A stretch of DNA of 50,289 bases from Verrucomicrobiota bacterium. Lineage in GTDB: Bacteria; Verrucomicrobiota; Verrucomicrobiia; Limisphaerales; Fontisphaeraceae. A program made the translations under genes and the position numbers. The stretch lies in assembly GCA_037139415.1 (NCBI GenBank), contig JBAXGN010000029.1, positions 1 to 50,289 on the forward strand, written 5' to 3'. Below, in pieces: positions 1 through 6,864 of this stretch. Position 1 is the stretch's first letter; each line of letters opens with the position of its first letter. Under the pieces are notes generated by a model that ran no database searches, was not told the DNA's origin, and saw nothing but the letters and a program-made list of their open reading frames with translations.

Positions 1-33
1 AGCCGGTTGCACCGACTGAGCTACCTCCTACCC
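1..33 (-). tRNA. partial tRNA-like sequence, 5' part only
   Basis: On the minus strand this begins GGGTAGGAGG, followed by a typical D-arm start TAGCTCAGTCGGT and then GCAACCGGCT, where the window ends. AACCGGCT fits the 5' side of an anticodon arm and would suit tRNA-Lys(UUU), but the anticodon is outside the window. The D-arm lacks about three bases compared with the usual GGTAGAGC, so this could be an odd or decayed tRNA. The identity is a guess. Confidence 0.4.
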
Positions 34-119
34 AAATCCAGATGAGTCAGCCCTGGCAAGGGATCACGGTTTATTGAATGAGTGCTGGCTTGGTCAGGCG
101 GTGGGTGATATGTTCAGGC

Positions 120-389
120 ATGATGAAATGCTATATGATTCTGTTTCTGGCGGGTTGTTTGCTGCTGGCTGGTTGCATGACGCGGTACAATGTGACCCTC
201 AGCAATGGCACGGTCATCACCGCCAAAGGCAAACCGAAATTGGACGAACAATCGGGGCGTTATGTATTTACGGACGCCACGGGAAAGCAAGTGGCCGTGT
301 CGGCCATGCGGGTGAAGGAAATTGCTCCGGTTGGCTGGGGCTCGGATTCCAGCGATGGCCCCCATTTCAAATCCAGGTCCTATCGCTGA
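120..389 (+). CDS. YgdI/YgdR-type small lipoprotein
   Basis: A short lipoprotein of about 89 residues. The first 20 residues form a hydrophobic signal ending in the lipobox LLAGC, so it should be lipidated and membrane-anchored. The mature part (TLSNGTVITAKGKPKLDE, then YVFTDATGKQ and VKEI) follows the E. coli YgdI/YgdR pattern (DUF903, a small SH3-like beta barrel). The role of this family is not established. Two adjacent ATG codons at 120 and 123 are possible starts. An upstream TTG/ATG in frame would add residues before the signal peptide and is less likely. It stands alone, about 155 bp before rpsU. The family call is by pattern recognition. Confidence 0.72.
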   Translation: MMKCYMILFLAGCLLLAGCMTRYNVTLSNGTVITAKGKPKLDEQSGRYVFTDATGKQVAVSAMRVKEIAPVGWGSDSSDGPHFKSRSYR

Positions 390-544
390 TCCTGGTGCGC
401 CGATGTGGGGGTGAGCAGTTGCTGTTTTTCCCGGTTGACAGGGAGCCGGTGGCCCCCTATTTTTTCCGCTCCTTTTGGCTTGAGGCTGGTTCGGTCCGGG
501 AAGGTCCGGCCGGCCCATGAATACCGGGAAGGATGTGAATTAGA

Positions 545-742
545 TTGACTGAAATTCGATTAAAAAAAGGCGAGCCGGTTGACAAAGCGTTACGGCGGCT
601 GAAAAAGCGGATTGACCGTGAAGGCACTTTGAAAGAAGTGCGCAATCATCGTCATTACGAAAAGCCGAGTGAACGACGGCGGCGCAAAGAAAAGGTCGCG
701 CGGTTTAGCGCGATGTTGAGTGCTCGTTACGCGGATATGTAA
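545..742 (+). CDS. rpsU: 30S ribosomal protein bS21
   Basis: A 65-residue, highly basic protein reading TEIRLKKGEPVDKALRRLKK after the start, then an arginine-rich centre (PSERRRRKEK). Length and sequence are typical of bS21, a small-subunit protein next to the 3' end of 16S rRNA that helps start translation. The start is TTG: no in-frame ATG or GTG gives the conserved N-terminus, and a purine-rich GGAAGG lies 12 bp upstream as a weak ribosome site. It is followed by a strong intrinsic terminator and so appears to be a single-gene unit, perhaps with the lipoprotein gene upstream. Confidence 0.95.
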   Translation: MTEIRLKKGEPVDKALRRLKKRIDREGTLKEVRNHRHYEKPSERRRRKEKVARFSAMLSARYADM

Positions 743-760
743 TCTGCGGCTGATTTCAGC

Positions 761-798
761 GCCGGGCAGGACTGATTGTTTCCTGCCCGGCTTTTTTG
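761..798 (+). terminator. rho-independent terminator of rpsU
   Basis: A 10-bp perfect stem, GCCGGGCAGG at 761-770 with CCTGCCCGGC at 782-791, is followed at once by TTTTTTGTTTTT. It lies 18 bp after the rpsU stop codon. Confidence 0.93.
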
Positions 799-844
799 TT
801 TTTACTCTTTGAACCGGTTGAGATAAACTTGGTCTCATATACGT

Positions 845-1759
845 ATGTATTCGTTATCCACTTGTTGGAATTCGCACCGCCACACGGATGGCCGTGCCAT
901 GTTGCGGGAAATCCGGGAGCTGGGTTTTGAGTATGCCGAGTTAAGTCATGGCATACGCATCAGCCTGTTGCCGGGTATTTTCGAGGCGGTGGAGGCGGGG
1001 GAAATCAAAATATCCACCCTGCACAATTTTTGCCCGTTGCCGTTGGGGGTGGAGCGGGCGGCGCCCAATATTTTTAAATTCACCTCGTTGGATCAACGCG
1101 AACGCGAGAACGCCCAGCGCCACACGTTCAAGACCATCGAAATGGCGGCGCGGCTCCAGGCGAAGGTGGTGGTGCTGCACTTAGGGGCCATTGAAATGAA
1201 GGAATACACCGAACGGTTGCTGGACATGGTGGGCGAGCATGAGCGGGAAACGCCCAAATACGAGAAACTTTGCGCCGAATTGATGGCGCTGCGCGAGGAG
1301 AAAAAAGATAAGCATCTCGAAGTGGCGTATGAATTGTTGCATCGGTTGGCGGCCGAGGCCGAAAAGCACGGCGTGCGCTTGGGGATTGAGAACCGGGAAG
1401 CGCTGGAAGAGGTGCCGCTGGAGAGTGATTATCCGTTTTTTTTCCGTGAATTTCCCAATCCCACGGTCGCCTATTGGCATGACACCGGGCACGCCCAAAT
1501 CAAAGAGAATTTGGGTTTCATCTATCACACCATGCATCTCGAGGGTTTGGCTGACCGCCTGGCTGGTTTCCATATTCATGATGTAAAATTTCCTGGCCGC
1601 GACCATCAGGCGCCTGGCTCCGGCATGATTGATTTTGCCGCCCTCAAGCCCATGGTGAAGCCGGAACACATCAAGGTGTTTGAGTACAGTCCGCGCATGA
1701 CTGCGGAAGACGCCTTGGCGGGCGTCAAGCATATCAAGGCGATCTGGGGCGAAGAGTGA
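845..1759 (+). CDS. sugar phosphate isomerase/epimerase (xylose isomerase-like TIM barrel)
   Basis: A 304-residue protein of the AP-endonuclease-2/xylose-isomerase-like TIM-barrel superfamily, which binds a divalent metal in the barrel mouth and usually isomerises or epimerises sugars or their derivatives. Probable metal ligands are Glu182 (GIENRE), His212-Asp213 (WHDTGHAQ), His243/His245 (GFHIHDV) and Glu280 (KVFEYSP). There is no signal peptide, so it should be cytoplasmic. The substrate cannot be told from sequence. Its stop codon overlaps the GTG start of the next gene by 4 bp, so the two are translationally coupled. ATG at 845 follows a short AT-rich stretch after the rpsU terminator, where a promoter probably lies. 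Confidence 0.85.
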   Translation: MYSLSTCWNSHRHTDGRAMLREIRELGFEYAELSHGIRISLLPGIFEAVEAGEIKISTLHNFCPLPLGVERAAPNIFKFTSLDQRERENAQRHTFKTIEMAARLQAKVVVLHLGAIEMKEYTERLLDMVGEHERETPKYEKLCAELMALREEKKDKHLEVAYELLHRLAAEAEKHGVRLGIENREALEEVPLESDYPFFFREFPNPTVAYWHDTGHAQIKENLGFIYHTMHLEGLADRLAGFHIHDVKFPGRDHQAPGSGMIDFAALKPMVKPEHIKVFEYSPRMTAEDALAGVKHIKAIWGEE

Positions 1760-2853
1760 GTGCGCCGCGCAAAATCTGGAACGTCTCGTGGCGGTTGGTG
1801 GTCTGCGGACTGCTGATGCTCTGGATTTTTCACGCGATCTTCACCAATGAGGCCAAAACCTGGGTGCAAGCCCAGGGAAAAGTCTGGGAGCAGATGCCCG
1901 CCCGGGACCAGTGGCACCTTGCTTGGGGTCATGGTCCCGCCGAACTTTGGAAAACCATCCATCAGATCAGCTTGGCTAACTTTGCCCTGGCCACGCTCGT
2001 CATGGGGACCACCATCGTGTTTGGTTTCTTGCGCTGGCGGATGGTGCTGCAAGTGCAGGGCTTGAACCTTTCCGTGGGGCGGGCCGCTGAAATTTCCCTG
2101 GTGGCGCATTTTTTTAACTCGTTTTTACTTGGGTCCACCGGTGGTGATCTGATCAAGGCCTATTACGCCGCACGGGAAACCCATCACCGAAAGACCGAAG
2201 CGGTGGTTACGGTTTTTGCCGACCGCCTGATCGGCTTGTGGGCCATGCTGCTCTTTGCCGGCATGATGATGATCCCCAACTGGTCCCTGCTGCGGGAACA
2301 TGAAAAACTGCTGGCCACCGTTGGGCTGGTGATGGCTATGCTATGCGCCTGTACTGTGCTGGTCACCCTCTCCTTCTGGGGCGGAGTTACCAAACGCTGG
2401 CCGGGAGCGCGGGAACGGCTTCGCCGTCTGCCCAAGGGCGAATGGCTGGAGCGTTCGATTGATTCGTGCCGTGAATTTGGCAAAGCGCCTGGCTTTCTCC
2501 TGCGCACACTCGCTGTTTCCATGCTATTGAATGTTGCCTGTGTGATCCAATTCATTATTCTGGCAAACGGCCTTGGCTTGACCATTTCCTGGATGGCCTT
2601 GTGCCTGATCGTTCCCTCTATCATTTGCATCTCCGCCTTGCCCATCACTCCCAGCGGCCTTGGGGTGCGCGAAAATTTATTTGTCTTGATGCTGGCGGTG
2701 CCGGAGTTGCGGGTGCCGGCAACCGCCGCCTTGTCGCTCTCGCTGCTGGCCTACGCCGGCAGTCTGTTCTGGAGCCTTGTCGGCGGCGTGGTGTATGTCA
2801 GTCTCCGGGAACGTCACCATCTCAAAGAAGTAACGGAAGCGCCGGTGGAGTGA
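1756..2853 (+). CDS. lysylphosphatidylglycerol synthase TM-like (UPF0104) membrane protein
   Basis: A 365-residue integral membrane protein with several hydrophobic segments. It has the glycine-rich motif GSTGGDLIKAYYA at about residues 126-138 and a later motif LPITPSGLGVREN, both typical of the flippase-like transmembrane domain found in MprF and in UPF0104 proteins. In MprF this domain moves aminoacylated phosphatidylglycerol across the membrane. Stand-alone members are generally taken as lipid or glycan flippases, but the substrate here is unknown. The catalytic synthase domain of MprF is absent. The start is GTG, overlapping the stop of the isomerase gene (GTGA), which points to an operon. 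Confidence 0.8.
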   Translation: MSAPRKIWNVSWRLVVCGLLMLWIFHAIFTNEAKTWVQAQGKVWEQMPARDQWHLAWGHGPAELWKTIHQISLANFALATLVMGTTIVFGFLRWRMVLQVQGLNLSVGRAAEISLVAHFFNSFLLGSTGGDLIKAYYAARETHHRKTEAVVTVFADRLIGLWAMLLFAGMMMIPNWSLLREHEKLLATVGLVMAMLCACTVLVTLSFWGGVTKRWPGARERLRRLPKGEWLERSIDSCREFGKAPGFLLRTLAVSMLLNVACVIQFIILANGLGLTISWMALCLIVPSIICISALPITPSGLGVRENLFVLMLAVPELRVPATAALSLSLLAYAGSLFWSLVGGVVYVSLRERHHLKEVTEAPVE

Positions 2854-3061
2854 GCATCGCAGGGCCATCGCGTTGCGCGGCTAAAGTGGCCGGCACCGGC
2901 CAGTGCCCGTCCGCCCGGTGAAGTGTGCCCGTCAAGGTGTTGGGCCGCACTTTGCGCATCAAATCGCGCACGTGGCAGGGGGCGTTGGAAAATGCTTGAA
3001 AAGGGTCCAGGAGGCCCTAGTCTGGCCATGCTATGAATGGCGGTGGACCAAAATCCTGATT

Positions 3062-3856
3062 ATGATGAAACTCAATGGATGGCTGCTCGGTTATGGCATG
3101 ATCCTGGTGATGCTCGGGCTAACGTCGTGCTCCAATCAAGAGTCGGCAGACCGCCAGTTGTTGGCGGAAATCCGGGCCAAGGCGGAAAAGGGCGATGCCC
3201 ATGCGCAAAATCAACTGGGCGAAGTGTTTTATAGTGGCAAAGGCGGCGTGGCGAAGGATTACCAGCAGGCCGTAAACTGGTACCGCAAAGCCGCCGGGCA
3301 GAATGATGCCCCGGCACAATTTAATCTTGGTGTCTGCTACGAACATGGTCAGGGCGTCGCCAAGGATGAGGGCGAGGCGGCCAAGTGGTTTCGCAAAGCC
3401 GCCGAACAAAATCACGCCAAGGCACAAATTAATCTGGGTTTCTACTATTTCAAAGGCCGTGGGATGGCTAAGGATGAGGCGGAGGGGATCAAATGGTGGC
3501 GTAAGGCCGCCGAGCAAAACAGCGCTGACGCGCAAAACAATCTGGGCGTCCTTTACTTCCTCGGCCAAGGGGTGGCGAAGGATGAAGCGGAGGCAGCGAA
3601 GTGGTTTCGCAAGGCGGCGGAGCAGAATCTAGCCGGGGCGCAGTCCAAACTGGGCAACTGCTACGCGAATGGTCAGGGGGTGGCAAAGGATGAAGTGGAG
3701 GCCTACAAGTGGTGGCTGCTGGCGGCGACACAGGGTGATGAACTGGCCAGAAACAACCTGGCGATCTTGGAAAGCGCGCTGACCCAGGTTCAAATTGCGG
3801 AGGGAAAAAAACGGGAGCGGGAGTTCAAGCCGAAGAAGTTGACCCCGGTGCCGTGA
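3062..3856 (+). CDS. Sel1-repeat lipoprotein
   Basis: A secreted lipoprotein of about 264 residues. The signal peptide ends in VMLGLTSC, which gives the lipidation cysteine. The rest is five tandem Sel1-like repeats of 36 residues with the pattern AQxNLGxxYxxGxGVAKDExEAxKWxRKAAEQ, then a partial sixth and a basic tail (KKREREFKPKK). Sel1 repeats form alpha-alpha superhelices that hold other proteins, so a scaffolding role at the cell envelope is likely, but no partner can be named. The open frame reaches back to 2903, but translation from 3062 or 3065 (two ATG codons) puts the signal peptide at the N-terminus. The repeats are alike at DNA level too, which suggests expansion by duplication. 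Confidence 0.88.
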   Translation: MMKLNGWLLGYGMILVMLGLTSCSNQESADRQLLAEIRAKAEKGDAHAQNQLGEVFYSGKGGVAKDYQQAVNWYRKAAGQNDAPAQFNLGVCYEHGQGVAKDEGEAAKWFRKAAEQNHAKAQINLGFYYFKGRGMAKDEAEGIKWWRKAAEQNSADAQNNLGVLYFLGQGVAKDEAEAAKWFRKAAEQNLAGAQSKLGNCYANGQGVAKDEVEAYKWWLLAATQGDELARNNLAILESALTQVQIAEGKKREREFKPKKLTPVP

Positions 3857-3948
3857 ATTGCTGTCAGCTATGATTCGCCCGAACCACCTCTGGGTGTGCG
3901 CTCGGGGCAATTCCATGCGGCGTCAATAAATGCAGGACGTCGTTTGCT

Positions 3949-5544
3949 TTACACTTCCGTGGTGGTGAAGGGGCGGCCGTGGCTGGCGCAGATCATCTGG
4001 GCAGCGTAACGGGCGGAGAGCGCGGCGTAGGGCAGGCCACCGCCTGGTTCGACCCAGTGGCCCGCCATGTAAAACTCTTTTAGTCCAGGCAGCGTGCGGG
4101 GGGGCAGCCAGCCCACGACGCGCGGCGTCGGCATCCAACCCTGGCAACTGCCCAACCAGTTGCCGGTGTGGCGCACAAAGGTGGCGGGGGTGGCGACATC
4201 GGAAACTTCCACCTGCTGGGCCAGGCCGGGGAAACGAATATCGAGTGCGGCGACGATCTGTTGTAGCAGCGATTGCTTTTCCCGCTGATAGGCGGCGAAG
4301 TTGTCTTTTCGCAGGGCGGTCCAGAATTCGCACCGGCAGCGCAGGCCAATGGTTATCACCGTGCAGCCTTCCGGGCACAGTCCGGCGTCGGCAGTGAACA
4401 CGGAAATTGGGAGCCGGGCATGGTGCGTTTGATCGTCCACTCGCAGCGGTTGGAACAGGGGAAGGCTGAGCGTATGGGGCGCGTCTGGAAAGGTTTGCTG
4501 AATCCCCAGGGAGACCTGAATATGGCCCGGAAACACATCCCCCGCTGCGTAGGCATCACTGGTCTTGCGATCCACAAACCGGCCCTCAAGCATCTGGTAA
4601 ATCGTCGTGCGCCCGTCCGCGCAGGAAATCACCGTGGCGGCGGGAATGACCGTTCCATCCGCGCAACGTACGCCCGTGGCCCGGCCATGCTCGACCGTCA
4701 CTGAAACCACGCGGGTGTTGCACCGGATGTGCCCGCCGAGTCGGACATAGCGGTCGGCAATTGCCTGGATGAAAGCCCGCGACCCGCCGGTGACATAGCC
4801 GGCGTTTTTCCTGGAACGCCACGCCAACAACATCACCAGCACCATGGCCGAGGTGCGTCCGTCGCCGGCAATGGCCATCAGGGCTTGGCGCAGGAACTCG
4901 TTTTGATACGTTGCCAGGTAGGCGTCCACCGTCCGGTTCTTCCAGGCCAGGACCACTGGTACTGTCGGCAGGTAGCGGAGTCCCAGCTTGATTTTTTCAA
5001 ACGGGGTCATTAACTCCAACGGTTTTTCCATGGGCGGTTCGAGGCTCGCACATCGTCGCGCCGCCCTTAGGAGCGTATCAATGCGCTTGGTGTCTTCGGG
5101 GGCGATGCGTTTGAACTCGCGTGCCAGTTCGTCCAGGCTGGCAGGCACGGAAACGGCTTTGCCGTTCTGCCCCTCGATGCGCATGAAGCTGTCGTGATTG
5201 ATCACGGTGCGTCCGGCAATGGCGCCCAATTCCCGCCAAATCCGGTGAAAGGCTGAATCGGGATCAGTGCCGACCAACCAGCGCAGGCAACCATCAAACG
5301 TGTACGCACCGCGATCCCAGGCGGCGCACAGGCCGCCCGGCACAAGGTCAGCCTCGATAATCTCGCTCTGGAACCCGTTCATTTGCAGGTAACAGCCGCA
5401 GGCCAGCCCCGCTAGTCCTCCGCCAATGATGAGTTTACGGTCGGAGCCCTGGCCCGTGACCTCCGGTTTCCCGGCGGCGTTCAGACCCTGGTCGCTGTGG
5501 TTGCTTCCGCGACCCTCTGCAAAATTATTGTTGGACACAGTCAA
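3949..5544 (-). CDS. phytoene desaturase/carotenoid isomerase-like FAD oxidoreductase
   Basis: A 531-residue flavoprotein of the phytoene desaturase (CrtI)/CrtISO/retinol-saturase-like family. A dinucleotide-binding motif GGGLAGLACG lies at residues 41-50, followed by the adenine-ribose-binding acid in EIIEADLVPGG. The C-terminal end (HWVEPGGGLPYAALSARYAA) matches the family flavin-binding motif. Such enzymes desaturate or isomerise polyenes, or act on retinoid-like substrates. No other carotenoid gene lies nearby, so the substrate is open. The first 36 residues are not conserved-looking, so the true start may be a little downstream. It is divergent from a GbsR/MarR regulator, with an inverted repeat between them that could control both. 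Confidence 0.82.
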   Translation of the reverse strand: MTVSNNNFAEGRGSNHSDQGLNAAGKPEVTGQGSDRKLIIGGGLAGLACGCYLQMNGFQSEIIEADLVPGGLCAAWDRGAYTFDGCLRWLVGTDPDSAFHRIWRELGAIAGRTVINHDSFMRIEGQNGKAVSVPASLDELAREFKRIAPEDTKRIDTLLRAARRCASLEPPMEKPLELMTPFEKIKLGLRYLPTVPVVLAWKNRTVDAYLATYQNEFLRQALMAIAGDGRTSAMVLVMLLAWRSRKNAGYVTGGSRAFIQAIADRYVRLGGHIRCNTRVVSVTVEHGRATGVRCADGTVIPAATVISCADGRTTIYQMLEGRFVDRKTSDAYAAGDVFPGHIQVSLGIQQTFPDAPHTLSLPLFQPLRVDDQTHHARLPISVFTADAGLCPEGCTVITIGLRCRCEFWTALRKDNFAAYQREKQSLLQQIVAALDIRFPGLAQQVEVSDVATPATFVRHTGNWLGSCQGWMPTPRVVGWLPPRTLPGLKEFYMAGHWVEPGGGLPYAALSARYAAQMICASHGRPFTTTEV

Positions 5545-5680
5545 TGGCCGGTGAATTTGCGTTCTTTCTGGTGTGATGTCAACTGGCGGGCGCTTGAATT
5601 CGCACTTTTGCGCTTAGGCACCAGGTTTTTGAATCTCGCCGGACCAATAAATACTTGCCGGACGCTCAGTTATACGGCAA

Positions 5681-5698
5681 TTTCTGTACTGACAGAAA
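5681..5698. promoter_or_regulatory. inverted repeat, candidate operator
   Basis: TTTCTGT, a 4-base spacer ACTG, then ACAGAAA: a perfect 7-bp inverted repeat 11 bp before the regulator start at 5709 and in the divergent promoter region of the oxidoreductase at 5544. The placement suits autoregulation by the GbsR/MarR protein. No binding data are implied. Confidence 0.5.
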
Positions 5699-5708
5699 TT
5701 ACAGAACT

Positions 5709-6260
5709 ATGCAGACATTAAATTCGGTGCAACAAAAGTTCATCCTTCACTGGGGGGAAATGGGCACCCGGTGGGGCATCAACCGCACGGTGGCCCAGAT
5801 TCACGCCCTGCTCTTTATCTCGCCCCAGCCGCTGCCGGCGGAAGTGATCGCCGATACCCTGGCCGTGGCCCGCTCCAATGTCAGCACCAGCCTCAAGGAA
5901 TTGCAGGCTTGGGGCGTTATCCGCCTGGTGCATGTCATGGGTGACAAACGCGATCACTTTGAATCCATGAAGGATGTCTGGGAGATGTTTCGCGCGGTGT
6001 TGGACGAGCGTAAAAAGCGCGAATTGGACCCGACCCTCACGTTGTTGCGTGATTGCCTGATTGACGCCGAACAAAACAAGGTCGCCGACCCATATACCGA
6101 GGAACGGCTGCGGGAGTTGACCGAGTTTTTTGAAACCACCAATGCTTGGTATGCCCAAGTGCGGCTCTGGCCGCGCGGTTCGCTTGGCAAATTGGTGAAA
6201 CTGGGGGATAAGGCGCTGAGGATCTTGGGGATTGGCGGAAAAGAACGGACCATGAAGTGA
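5709..6260 (+). CDS. GbsR/MarR family transcriptional regulator
   Basis: A 183-residue winged-helix regulator. The N-terminal half (GINRTVAQIHALLFISPQ, then ADTLAVARSNVSTSLKELQA) fits the DNA-binding helix-turn-helix of the GbsR/MarR group, whose founder GbsR is a choline-sensing repressor. The C-terminal half is helical and probably the dimer or sensor part. Starting at ATG 5709 removes an unconserved N-terminal stretch that an upstream start at 5655 would add. It reads away from the phytoene-desaturase-like gene, and local control of that gene is an inference from this arrangement. The ligand is unknown. Confidence 0.85.
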   Translation: MQTLNSVQQKFILHWGEMGTRWGINRTVAQIHALLFISPQPLPAEVIADTLAVARSNVSTSLKELQAWGVIRLVHVMGDKRDHFESMKDVWEMFRAVLDERKKRELDPTLTLLRDCLIDAEQNKVADPYTEERLRELTEFFETTNAWYAQVRLWPRGSLGKLVKLGDKALRILGIGGKERTMK

Positions 6261-6864
6261 AAATAACGTTGTCCCGCATGATGAGTTGCTGAAATCCGAA
6301 GTGCGAACGCCGAAAACCAGAATGCCATACCCGGCCAGCTTTGAAGCTCCCATCTTGAATTATTGAACCATGAATTCTCAGATTCCACCTGCGTGCCAAT
6401 CACCAAACCATGCTCCCCCCTGCGCTTCCCCGCCGACCCAGACTGCCACCGGGCTATGGCAGAAATTGAAATCCGCTTTCGCTGGCGAACCGCCGGTTGC
6501 CCGTTCGTTCTCCCCGACCGCCGTTCGGCATAAACATCACCGGTGCATTCCGTTTTTTGATATTCCGTAACGCTCAGCAACTTAAACGGTGAAGGTTACA
6601 AGCCGTTTGCCGGAGCTGCCGGATGGCAGCACGCGAGCGGCACTGAATGATTTGTTGATACGCATCAGTCTGGCTCAGGGTGGCGGTGCTTGGTATAAAT
6701 AACTAGATTAATTCGCCAAACCAACTTGCTCCCGGTTTCTATTGGTTGGTCATTTTTTGCCCGAAAATATTTCCGGTGCAGCCTTCGATCTTTGACCGGC
6801 CAGCGTGTGGAAGTCCCGCCTCGGTAATTGATGGTGGAACCGAGTAGTAACCCACCGTACGGAG
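6261..6864. other. gene-poor interval with a possible ORF remnant
   Basis: About 600 bp between converging genes with no convincing gene. A 37-codon frame, 6589-6702 on the plus strand (GTG start right after an in-frame stop), encodes TSRLPELPDGSTRAALNDLL followed by a short tail. It looks protein-like and may be a gene fragment. A second frame at 6370-6570 is proline/serine-rich with no recognisable pattern. No clear terminator for either flanking gene was seen. Confidence 0.4.

Noticed and set aside
6370-6570. 66-codon frame downstream of the GbsR-like gene
   Set aside because: It is rich in Pro, Ser and Thr, with no motif and no ribosome site. It was judged spurious.
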